The translations under genes and the position numbers were made by a program. Below the pieces are notes generated by a model. The model searched no databases. It was not told where the DNA came from and saw nothing but the letters and a program-made list of their open reading frames with translations. From Closterium sp. NIES-65 (Eukaryota; Streptophyta; Zygnematophyceae; Desmidiales; Closteriaceae), in assembly GCA_948144175.1 (NCBI GenBank), contig CANXME010001996.1:142001-206000 (forward strand): a stretch of DNA of 64,000 nt, read 5' to 3'. Shown here piece after piece: positions 8,499 to 18,180 of the stretch. Positions within the stretch are counted from its first letter, which is position 1, and each line of letters starts with the position of its first letter.

Positions 8499-11400
8499 GT
8501 TGCGGTGTTTCTGGCTGACCCCTCTGGGGGTCCTGTCCTGTCTCACTTCTCCACAGTCCTCCCGTGTCCGGCGGCTCCCTCTGGCACCCTGTCTGGTCTT
8601 TACATCTCCTCGCTCTCTACGAACTTGGTGAGTGGTGCTGACCTGCAGGATGGGGGAGTGCACCAGTTCACTCTTGCGAGTCAGCGGGTGACGCACTGCA
8701 CTGTGGCTCGGACAGGCCGACACTTGGCTACGTTTACACGTCAGCCGCGGTTGAGCCTGTACACACAGACCACTGCGTCTCCTCTAGTCACTGCGTCTGG
8801 TCGGGTAGCTGCGTCGGGTCAGGTGTTTGCTGTAGCGTCCAGGTCTGGTCCTGAGTCTGCCCCGTGTTCGTGTCGTCTCCTGTCTCACGAGACTCTCCTC
8901 TGGCACCAGCGCCTTGGTCACCTCTCTCTGCTTCGTCTCAGAGGCATGGCCTCCCGTCTTCTTGTTTGTGGTCTTCCCCGGTCCCTCCCTCCCCTTCCTC
9001 AGGGACCTGGCACTACCTGTGTCCCCTGTGTCGAGGGGCGCCAGCGGGCTGCCCCTCACTCCTCCCAGTTTCCTCCAACAGAGGCCACGCTGTACAAGCT
9101 TCACATGGACGTGAGGGGCCCAGCCCGCATCCGTGGACAGGGTCAGGAGCGCTACTTCCTGCTCGTTGTTGACGACTACTCGCGTTACACCGCAGTCTTC
9201 CCCTTGCGCAGCAAGGGTGATGTCACTGAGGTGCTGATCGACTGGATTTGTGCAGCTCGTCTCCAGCTCAGGCAGAGCTTTGGCTCGGACTTCCCTGTTC
9301 TGCGTCTGCACTCGGACAGAGGCGGAGAGTTTTCCTCTGGCCTTCTGAGAGCCTACTGTCCTACACGAAGCATCCGCCAGACCTTCACGCTTCAAGAATC
9401 TCCGCAGCAAAATGGGATTGCTGAGCGCCGCATTGGCATGGTCATGGACGTCGCTCGTACGTCTATGATGCATGCGGCTGCCCCCCATTTTCTGAGGCCG
9501 TTTGCGGTGAGGTACGCGGTGCATCAGATCAACCTTCACCCCAGGGTCTCCAGGCCGGAGACCTCCCCAGCCTTGCTGTGGACGGGAAAGGTTGGCGATG
9601 CGTCGGCGTTCCATGTCTGGGGATCTCGGGCGTTTGTCCGCGACTTGTCTGCGGACAAGCTGTCCCCTCGTGTTGCTCCTTGCGTCTTCCTAGGGTTCCC
9701 CCCTGACACGCATGGGTGGCAGTTCTACCACCCCACCTTTCGCCGTGTTCTGTCCTCCCAGGACGTCAGGTTTGACGAGTCGGTCCCCTACTACCGCCTC
9801 TTTCCCTACCGCACTCCGTCCCTCCCCCCGCCCCCGCTCTTCCTTGTACCAGGTCCCCCCCTAGTAGGCCCCCTACCCCCTCAGGGTCCTGCCCCTTTGG
9901 GTGTGTCCCACGTAGACGCAGTCGAGCCTGTCAAGGTTACTGGTGACTCTGGTGCTACTAAGGGTGCTGAGCCTGGGGGTGTTGAGTGTGTGGGTGCTAC
10001 CCCTAGGGGTGCTGAGCTTGGGGGTACCGAGCCTGGGGGTGCTGAGCCAGAGGGTGCTGAGTCTGGGGGAGCTGAGCGTGGGGGTGCTGAGCGTGGAGGT
10101 TCTCCGGGTGCTTCGTCTTGGCGGGAGCCACTCTCTCCACAGGAGCTTCGCGAGTGGTTTGCCCGGCACTGGAGCCGTGCTACTGGAGCTTGGGGTTCTT
10201 CGGCTGCTGAGGGTGCTGGTGTCGCGGGTCTCAGAGGTGCTCGTACCGGGAGTACTAGAGCTGCTGGGTCTGCAGGTTCGCCTGGAGCTGGTGCTGCTGA
10301 GGGTGTTCGCGCTGAGACTACTGCAGGCGGTCCTGCTGGGGGTGCTACTGGTGCTGCTGGAGGTTCTGGAGCTGCTGGAGGTGCTGCTGGAGCTGGTGCT
10401 CCTACAGAGGGTACTGGTGCTGTCCCTGCTGTGTCTGGCGTCGCCGCGCGGCCCCGACCGTACTTCGTTCCACTCCTGGAGCAGGTTCTTGGTCTTCCGC
10501 CTTCTACTGGTCCTCCTCCTTTAGAGTGTCCACAGCCTGTCCCGTCACAGTTACAATTGCAGCCTACCTCCCCTTTGCCTGCTCCTTCTCCCTACACTGG
10601 TCCTACTGGAGGTCTTGCTGAGCGTCGTGAGCCTGCGTCTCGCCCTGCGTCGCCTGTCCGTGCTGCTCGCACTAGTGGTCGTGGTTCGCGTTTGCAACCT
10701 CCTCCTGTTCCTGGCACGCACCGCATGTCTCTGCGTCCGTCCACTGCTTCTTTGCGTGCCCCGTTGCCTTCTCCTCCTGCGTCCTCACTTCCTGCTCTTA
10801 CGGACCCGTAGTCGGACTCTCTTCGTGCTGCCAGTCCTACTATCACGCGTCTCCTTGCTACTGTCATCACTGACCCTTCCTTCGAGTCCACTGCTGCGTT
10901 TGCCCTAGTTTCTGAGCTCGTTGACTTTGCTGCTCGCTGTCGCCTAGACTACGCTGCTAGTCTTGTCGCTGAGTCTGAGTCTGTCTGTCCTCCGTCCGTC
11001 GGGGGTGAGTGTGCCCTTGGCACGGACGTCCTTGAGGACACGCAGGAGGAGTTCCAGCGTCTGGCAGCTGCTTCACCTCATCTCGTGTCCGTACTGCTTA
11101 CCCCTGAGGGAGACCCGGATGCACTAGACATCCCAACTCCGCGCTCTTACGCGGAGGCGATAGAGGGTCCCTACTCTTCTCAGTGGCAGGCAGCTATGGA
11201 CGCAGAGATGGCATCCTGGAAGTCCACAGGCACCTACGTTGACGAGGTTCCCCCGCCTGGGGCGAACATCGTCAGTGGCATGTGGATCTTCAGGGTGAAG
11301 CAGCCGCCGGGTTCTCCGCCTGTCTTCAAGGCACGGTACGTGGCTCGTGGCTTCAGTCAGCGGTAGGGAGTTGACTACTTTCAGACCTTCTCTCCCACCC

Positions 11401-12710
11401 CGAAGATGACCACTCTTCGGGTACTGCTACACGTTGCTGCTCAACGTGACTACAAGCTGCACTCTTTTGACTTCAGCACAGCTTTCTTGCAGGGCAGCCT
11501 GCACGAGGAGATCTGGCTGCGTCGCCCACCTGGCTTCACTGGGTCGTTCCCTACAGGTACCCAGTGGAGTCTCCGGCGTCCAGTCTACGGTCTCCGCCAG
11601 GCGCCCCGTGAGTGGCACGACACACTGAGGACTACGCTTGCGGCTCTTGGGTTTGCTCCTTCTACTGCCGACCCGTCGCTGTTTCTGCGCACCGACACCT
11701 CTCTGCCGCCGTTCTACATCCTCGTGTACGTCGACGACTTGGTCTTTGCCACAGCTGACACTGCTGGACTCGCCTACGTGAAGTCCGAGCTGCAGAAGAG
11801 ACACACGTGCACCGACCTGGGTGAACTGCGCAGCTACCTTGGCTTGCAGATCACCCGGGACAGAGCACGCCGCACCATTACCCTGACTCAGTCACACATG
11901 GTGCAGCAGGTCCTTCAGCGCTTCGGCTTCACGTACTCCTCGCCTCAAGCCACTCCTCTGCCTTCTCGCCACTCACTCTCAGCTCTGCCTTCGGATGAGT
12001 CCGTAGAGTCGAGTGGCCCGTATCCAGAGCTTGTTGGCTGTCTCATGTACCTGATGACCTGCACACGAACTGACCTTGCATACCCTCTTAGCATTCTCGC
12101 ACGCTATGTTGCTCCTGGGAGACACCGACTAGAGCACATGGCTACAGCGAAGAGGGTGTTGCCCTACTTGTGCAGTACGTCGGGCATGGGGCTAGTGCTT
12201 GGAGGGCGGAGTCCAGTGGTCCTCACTGAGCACGCAGACGCTTCTTGGGCTGACGACCAGGCTACGCAGCGGTCGTCACAGGGTTACACATTCAGCCTTG
12301 GTTCCGGCTCTTCTTCGTGGCGGGCTACTCGCTCGTCTTCTGTTCTCGGCTCTAGTTGTGAGGCTGAGATCTACGCTGGGGCTATGGCTGCACAGGAGCT
12401 TCGCAGGCTCACCTACTTGCTGACTGACCTCAGAGAGCTGCCTCGTTCTCCTCCAATTCTGTACGTAGACAACAAGGCCATGGTGGCCTTGTGTCGAGAG
12501 CAGAGACTGGAGCACAGAGCAAAGCACATTGCTCTCCGCTACTTCCTTGCTCGTGAGCTACAGCAGCGTGGTCAGTTGCGGCTTGCGTACGTGGCCTCTG
12601 AGGCCAACATTGCTGATGTCTTCACCAAGGCATTTGCGCCTTGTGATCATCAGCGCTTCTGCACTCACCTGGGTCTTGTGCCTGTCGTGCCTCACTTGCT
12701 CACCTCTTGA
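8499..12710 (+). pseudogene. pol of copy B: partial protease, integrase, hinge, RT and RNase H
   Basis: One reading frame from the leader to TGA at 12708-12710, interrupted only by TAG at 10809-10811 (GAG in C) and TAG at 11364-11366 (CAG in C). The protease lacks its DSGA. GAG-pre-integrase (WHQRLGHLSL...CVPC) is followed by integrase with catalytic Asp near 9108, Asp near 9315 and Glu at 9423, a D-X35-E spacing. The Gly/Ala/Pro hinge spans about 9950-10450. RT runs from about 11200 with YVDD near 11730. RNase H keeps all expected acidic positions (HADAS, CEAEIY, YVDN, IADVFTKA). Apart from the two stops the enzymatic part looks functional, so the copy is fairly young. Confidence 0.93.
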
Positions 12711-12924
12711 CCTTGCTTGTACTGTTACATATATATATACACCTGCTCTTGCTTGTCTAGCCTTATATATATATATGTACTCCTGCATGTGAACTGGCCT
12801 TGTGGCCTTGAACTTGTGCTCGGAATGTGTGGTGACGTTGTGATCCATCCTGAGCTTGCTTCGCTTTGCTTTGCTTGACTGGTCTTGTGACCCCTTGCTC
12901 TCCCCCACTTTGCCTATGGGGGTG

Positions 12925-13051
12925 TGTCAGAACATTATAGCTTATACATTTGTGTAGGCTGTAGTGGGGTATCCCAGAGGGGGTACAACCCAATTAGGGT
13001 TAGTACTTGTACCCGCTTGATTCATAGTTCATTCATTCTCGATTCTTCTCA
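12925..13051 (+). repeat. 3' LTR of copy B, first copy (127 bp)
   Basis: TGTCAGAACATTATAGC to GATTCTTCTCA, preceded by the polypurine tract ATGGGGGTG. It ends where the second 3' untranslated unit begins. Confidence 0.88.
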
Positions 13052-13249
13052 TTACATATATATATGCACCTGCTCTTGCTTGTCTAGCCTTATATATATT
13101 TGTACTCCTTCATGTGAACTGGCCTTGTGGCCTTGAATTTGTGCTCGGAATGTGTGGTGACTTTGTGATCCACCCTGAGCTTGCTTTGCTTTGCTTTGCT
13201 TGACTGGTCTTGTGACCCCTTGTTCTCCCCCACTTTGCCTATGGGGGTG

Positions 13250-13376
13250 TGTCAGAACATTATAGCTTATACATTTGTGTAGGCTGTAGTGGGGTAGCCC
13301 ATAAGGGGTACAACCCAATTAGGGTTAGTACTTGTACCCAACTGTTTCATAGTTCAATCATTCTCGTTTCTTCTCA
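13250..13376 (+). repeat. 3' LTR of copy B, second copy (127 bp)
   Basis: Same termini and polypurine tract as the first copy. The DNA after it (GTAACCATGTTTCTCTTG) matches the local ~182-bp satellite, so this is the true right edge of the insertion. Confidence 0.88.
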
Positions 13377-13970
13377 TGGTAACCATGTTTCTCTTGAGCT
13401 TTCACTTGTTTACTATATTCGTAAGCATGCAAGATAGATTTAGTGCCATTCGCAGCATCAGGTATGAAGATATGTTGTGTCACACAATTGAGCAGGGAAA
13501 ATTGAGCAATAATAGGCCCGTGCTAGTCGTGATTTCGTTTCTGTCAGATTTATATGACATAGCTATTGTATGCTATAGTGGGGTAGCACACATGGGGTAC
13601 AGATTTCTAGGGTTTGTACTTGTACCCAACTTTCACTTAGTCATTTCATTCTCGTTTCAGTTTTCTCAGTTTCAACGTTCGTTTGTCATTTTTAGCCAGG
13701 TTTCTCTTGACCATTCATGCATTTACTATATTTGTAAGCTTGCAAGGCAGATTTGGTGCCATTCGCCGCATGAGGTAGGAAAATGTGATGTTTCAAACAA
13801 TTGAGCAGGGAAAGCTGTGCAAGGATAGGCCTGTGCGAAACGTGATGTCCTTTCAACATTCGTTTGTCATTTGTAACCAGGTTTCTCTTGACCATTCACA
13901 CATTTACTACATTTGTAAGCATGCAAGATGGATTTGGTGCCATTTTTAACATCTGTTAGGGAGATATGAT
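13377..13970. repeat. ~182-bp satellite, about three units
   Basis: The words CAGGTTTCTCTTGACCATTC, TTTACTAYATTYGTAAGC, RGATTTRGTGCCATT and ACAATTGAGCAGGGAAA recur about every 182 bp once the 132 bp of the solo LTR insertion are removed. Unit 1 is 13377-13541 continuing at 13669, unit 2 is about 13674-13852 and unit 3 is 13853-13965, decaying after that. It is AT-rich and has no open frame of note. This appears to be target DNA for copy B and the solo LTR. Confidence 0.8.
13542..13668 (+). repeat. Solo LTR, family A subfamily 2 (127 bp) with target duplication
   Basis: Starts TGTCAGATTTATATGAC and ends CGTTTCAGTTTTCTCA. It is flanked by GTTTC at 13537-13541 and GTTTC at 13669-13673, a 5-bp target duplication typical of copia. 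The lone LTR is what intra-element LTR recombination leaves. Its sequence is closest to the LTR at 22365-22476. Confidence 0.9.
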
Positions 13971-15608
13971 GTTTAATATGCATGCAAGCACACAAAGTTG
14001 TACATCAAGATTGTTCTGCATGTTATCAAGCGCTGAGCCAATATATTATACGAAGTACTTGACCGAGTTCACCGCATTGGTCATTCCAGCACGTTGCGCG
14101 GCAATTCTATATTCTCCTTGTCAAGTACGCGAACACGTCATCGTCGGAGTGTTTTGTAATTGGTCAATACCCACTTCACCAATCTTTGTTGGCGATAAAA
14201 TTTGTTGTGATTGGTTTCTTTTTGCCGTAGCGCACTGGCAAGATGCTGCAGAACTGTACACCTAGCGCAGTTGCGCTGGATTTGGCAACTCCAGTGCAAC
14301 TGCGCATGGATCTTGCAAGTGCCAACTGCGCAGTTCCTGCACCTGCTAGCAGCGCAATTGCGCCAACCCCCACATGCGCGGTGATGCCTGAACTGCCTCC
14401 AGCGCACCCACCGAACTACGACCTCCACTCCAGTACAGCGCAATGCAAGCGCAACTCTCCTTCCCCCAGCAGCATAATCCACCCACACACCCCAGCTGTC
14501 TCTCGCTGCTCTCGTTCATTCAGTTTCGACTTCCATCGTTCTCTTAGTTGTGCTCCTAGTTTCTTGACTTCAAGTTATTTTTGTTCCTTGGTTTCTGTCG
14601 CTGCTTGTACTTCAGCTCTCCTTCCCTGCACATATCTCATGTCATACACCTCCCTGGTGGTCCCTCCTTGCGTTATCGATCGCAGGTGGTGTAATAGCTT
14701 GTCGTGTTACCAGTTTACTGTTTTTTCGTAGGTTTTCCTCAGCCACCATAGCTATTTACCTATCGCTGTGTCATGCAACGCCTTTATTACTACTCGACAA
14801 AGCACCTGTTTCCTTTCCTATGCTATGGCAATGGCGGGTTTCCGTTATCATAATTTTTGACGTTTTGTTTTTCTCTGTTTCACAGCTTATGACCGTGCTA
14901 AGTAGGATATTGGCCGTCGAGGTAATCATGTTCTTTACAAGCCTTTTCCTACACGTGCTTGTGACGTTTGGCGAAACTAACGTCCTTGTTATGTTTGTTC
15001 GCAGATTGACGGTTCTTAGCGGCTTTTAGTGCTTGTGCCTACCGACATGTCGTGTTGGTGTCGCTCAGGACATGTACTTCCGGTGCCAGTACTAGGTGCG
15101 TTGTGCACCCTATCTGCAAGCTTTGTTATATTTTGTTCATTACTAACAATTGATTGGTGTTCACGTCCTTGTGCTTAGTTATCAACTTTCCATTTGTTGT
15201 ATTAGTACCATGTATGGCATGTATGCCTCTTTTCGTATAAGCAGTTGCCATGATATCATAGGATGCTGCTATGACTGTTGAATAGTTTGTTATAACCTGT
15301 TTAGTGCAAGTGGTCCCCGGTTATTATCCATATTGTATTTCCGGGATTAAATTTGACGACACATTGAAGAACTAACTAGCTTTTCTTCGAGAATGTCAGA
15401 AATACATATGTATGTTTTGCTTCTACGAAATGGCAATCTATTCAAATCTATATGTAATTTATGTTATGATATAGGTGTACAGTATAAAATGAGTGTACAG
15501 AATACTGAAGCGCGGCCAAGCCTTTACACCAGGCAAAAACTGCCCAGAAACCAGTCGGAACCCAGCAGGTTTTGAAGCCCTGAAGAGGACCAAAGAAGCG
15601 CCTCAAAA
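13971..15608. other. AT-rich stretch with no recognised gene
   Basis: Short open frames only, with no motif I recognise. About 14255-14430 is a local cluster of the palindromic word GCGCARTTGCGC and its halves (AACTGCGC, GCGCAAT). Direct duplication and a coding purpose cannot be shown. The rest looks like unique or old decayed repeat DNA. Confidence 0.5.
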
Positions 15609-15717
15609 TGTCAGATGTTTTAGTCTTAGTGATGTGTGTCATATGGGGTACAACAGCAAGGGTTAGGTTTATGTACCCCAACCAACCTTAGTGAACATCA
15701 CCATTCCGTTCTTGACA
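15609..15717 (+). repeat. 5' LTR of element D (109 bp)
   Basis: Starts TGTCAGATGTTTTAGTC and ends CCGTTCTTGACA, immediately followed by TGGTATC. It shares the block CATATGGGGTACAACAG...GGGTTAGG...TGTACCC with family A LTRs, so the two short-LTR families are related. The preceding DNA gives no visible target repeat because the 3' LTR is missing. Confidence 0.78.
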
Positions 15718-16438
15718 TGGTATCACCTAGGTTAGGATCCTCTGGGATCACGTTCCTCCTGTACCGTCTCCTAGCGCCTGTCACATCGGTTCGTCTCGTA
15801 CCCTAGTGCCCGTTACGCCCGTATCGTCTCTTGGCGCCTGTCACGCCGGTTCCTCTCGTTCCCTAGTGCCCGTTACGCCCATATCGTCCCCTAGCACCTC
15901 TCACGCAAGTTCGTCTCGTTCCCTAGCTCCCGTTGCGCCTAGCCTACCGCGCTCGACGCCCGTAGCGCCCGCAGCGCCCGTAGCGCCCGAAGCGCCCGTA
16001 GCGCCCGTCCCGTCGCGTCGCGTCCTGTCCCGTCGTCCCATCCTGTCATCCCGTCCCGTCCCGTCGTGTCGCGTCGCATCCCATCCTGTCCCGTCGTCCC
16101 GTCGTGTCGCGTCTGCCCCGTCTGTCTCGTCGCGTCTAGCTCGTCGCGTCCGTCCCGTCTGTCGCGTCGCGTGCGCCGTGCCTGCCCGTCCCTCAGCGCC
16201 ATGCCACGTCCGTTCCGTTTTGCCTGCCGCGCGGCGCCGAGCCGCGCGCATCCGGTTCTGCTTATCGCGCGGCGCCGAGCCGCGCGCGTCCCATTTTGCC
16301 TACCTCGTAGCGCCTCGTGGCGCCCTACGCTAGCGTCCTGTAGTGCCTTGAGCCTCACCCACTGCCTGTCACGCCCTCCTTAGGCCCTTTACACGTTTAG
16401 GGTTTCCGCAGCAGCAGTTCCCACCTCTTCGCTTCCGC
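15718..16438 (+). other. PBS and leader of element D with tandem repeats and hairpins
   Basis: The PBS TGGTATC at 15718 departs from the initiator-Met type after seven bases (ACCTAGG). The leader has a ~61-bp tandem repeat (about 15765-15930, words CCCTAGTGCCCGTTACGCCC), a decamer run GTAGCGCCCG (about 15960-16005), CGTCCCGTC words, and two identical hairpins at 16229-16247 and 16267-16285 (stem GCGCGGC, loop GCCGA). No conserved protein was recognised. Confidence 0.7.
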
Positions 16439-17150
16439 TAAGGCGACCCCTCGGGTCCTGCACTTTGACGCCGAGGGTAGGCCACTCAAGTTCTCGGTCT
16501 GGCTCCAGCGTGTGCGCCGCCTCCTAGAGAGTCAGGTTTAGGCAGACAAGTCTTTGTGGGCACACACTTTCGGTGACCTTCTTGCGCCCCCCGCCCCTGC
16601 ACCCTTACGCGCTGACGCTAGCACTGCAGACAGAGACCGTTATGCACGCCAGCGTGCTGACTTGACAGCGTGGAAGTCGCTTGACGCTGCGACCTGCATC
16701 ACCCTTAGCAGCCTCCTCCCTGAGTCTGACGAGGCCCACTTTACTTAGGTTCCCACTGCTAGTGAGTTCCTGACTGCGATCAAGGCCCGCTACGCTACTC
16801 CCACCACTGTCTCTCTTGGTCGACTTTTCCTCCCGTTCGTGTTTCCTGTCCTCGCCTTGTTTGAGCGCTCTACTCACTTGATCGCTCACCTGCGCTCGCT
16901 TGATTCTAGCTACCACGCTGCCTGCACTGATGCGCAGCTTGCACTGCTCCCTCCCCCTATGGCGATTATGATCAATTCATCGCCACTAGTCTCCTTGACC
17001 GCCTTGCCTCGGTTCGTGACACGCTTCTTATGAAGCACCCTAACGAGCTCACTATCGAGGTTCTTGAGTCTGCCCTCAAGGACGTCAAGAGCAACCTCCG
17101 CTCGGTAGCCTCCGCCTCTGGTGCTGTGGCCCTTCCACTGTTTCACGGGT
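16439..17150 (+). pseudogene. gag of element D (decayed)
   Basis: The N-terminus ATPRVLHFDAEGR matches family A MATPSVLAFDADGR, but the expected ATG reads AAG, so the start is lost. In-frame TAG codons occur near 16537 and 16746, probably from CAG. The Gag-like TLSSLLPESDEAHF and the HLRSLDSSYHAACTDAQL segment, which parallels family A HLRTSDARYHAAL, identify it. Several frameshifts are present. Confidence 0.75.
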
Positions 17151-17720
17151 GCACTGTCCTCAGCCGCCCACCTTTACTGCCTCCCTCGCCACTGCTGCTT
17201 CTAACGTGACCGCAGCTGCTGTTACGACTTCTTCGCTGTCTAGGGGTAGGAGTGGCAGGAGGGGCGGTCAGGGTGCGGGCGGAGGCGGTGGAGGCAGCGG
17301 AGGTGGCGTGGCGAGCGGCGGTGGCGGCAGTCCGGAGGACACTTCGTTGTCTTTCACCCAGGACTCCGAAACTTCGCACTGTTTCTTCCGCAACCACATG
17401 ACGCTTACTCCGCTTCCTTTGCCGGTCTCTGTGGCACTGGCTGATACCAGTTCGGGACCAGTCACTGCTCGCTACACTACTACGCTTCCGTGCCCGGCTG
17501 TTCCCTCCGGTTCTCTGACCGGCTTCCGCGTCCCCTCGTTCTCGAGGACACTTGGTGGGCGTGAGGCCAGCCGTGAGTCAGCACGTGGGTGTGTCGATTG
17601 AGCCTTCTGGCGAGACTGCGGTTTGTGTCGACGGGGTCACGTACGCGCCTCTGTCCACCTTCACTGCTGAGCTGGGCTCTGGTCTCTACATACTTTACAC
17701 TCTGCCTTGGCAGCAGCAGC
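17149..17720 (+). pseudogene. Protease region of element D with damaged active site
   Basis: A Gly-rich linker (about 17240-17335) leads to FTQDSETSHCFFRNHMTLT. In family A this reads LDSGASRSFF, so the catalytic D-S-G has become D-S-E. The downstream region still parallels family A (SVALADTSSGPV, LPCPAVPSGSLTG) until about 17545, then shifts frame. No Cys-His motif is visible upstream, so that part of gag is deleted. Confidence 0.78.
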
Positions 17721-18180
17721 AGCTACATAGGGTTTAGGGTTGCTGAGCGCCACATATGCTTGGTCATGGAGATTGCAGGCACCTTCATGATTCACGCCTG
17801 TGCGCCCCATTTTCTGTGGCCCTACATGGTTTGGTACGCCGCTCACCAGCTGAACCTCTGGCCACGTGTCTCTCGGCCAGAGGCTTCACCGACCAGTCTT
17901 TGGACTGGGTCCCCTGGTGCTGCGTCGCGTTTTCGTGTCTGGGCCTACTTGGCGCTTGTTTGCGACACCTCCGCGGATAAGCTATCCCTTCGCGCCCTTC
18001 CCTGTGTGTTCCTTGGTTTTCCCGAGGACTCCTCTGGCTTCACCTTTTACCATCCTCCCCTTCACAGGTTCTTTGACTTCCGCGGCGTTCATTTTGTCGA
18101 GTCCGTCCCCTACTACACTCGGTACCCCTGTCAAGGTCTTTCAGTTCCTCCTCCCTCTCTCTTTCTGACTCCCGCCCCCC
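17721..18180 (+). pseudogene. Integrase C-terminal remnant of element D
   Basis: The sequence jumps from the protease tail into RVAERHICLVMEIAGTF, the segment that includes and follows the integrase catalytic Glu. The GAG-pre-integrase zinc region and both catalytic Asp segments are deleted. The rest (APHFLWPYMVWYAAHQLNLW ... CVFLGFPEDSSGFTFYHP) matches family A closely, then passes into a proline-rich hinge. Confidence 0.8.

Larger units (their letters stand above)
8032..13376 (+). mobile_element. Family A copia, copy B (gag deleted, pol nearly open)
   Basis: Order: shared 5' LTR (8032-8160), PBS, shortened leader, a junction near 8498 that jumps into the middle of protease, then integrase, hinge, RT, RNase H, 3' untranslated region, polypurine tract and a duplicated 3' LTR unit. 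The deletion removes all of gag and the protease active site, so the copy cannot make its own particle. It is inserted in a ~182-bp satellite. Pol is otherwise the best preserved family A example here. Confidence 0.93.
12725..13376 (+). repeat. Tandem duplication of 3' untranslated region plus LTR, copy B
   Basis: Two direct copies, 12725-13051 and 13052-13376, each containing TTACATATATATATR, a CCTGCTCTTGCTTGTCTAG word, TA-rich runs, a CTTTGCTTTGC run, the polypurine tract (TATGGGGGTG) and a full LTR. The copies are close to identical, so the duplication is recent. Unequal exchange between elements or slippage during reverse transcription could explain it. Confidence 0.88.

Noticed and set aside
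8784-9614. Long antisense frames opposite copia pol (also 1371-2039, 6386-7114, 49158-50252, 58508-59347)
   Set aside because: Mirror frames of GC-rich copia coding DNA; the sense strand carries the recognisable motifs.
14138-14731. Possible small host gene (frames of 116 and 162 codons)
   Set aside because: No domain, start or splice support, and the frames follow a cluster of GCGCARTTGCGC words; listed only as unassigned DNA.
15901-16358. Arg-rich frames on both strands in the leader of element D
   Set aside because: Low-complexity CGTCCCGTC repeats in an untranslated leader.
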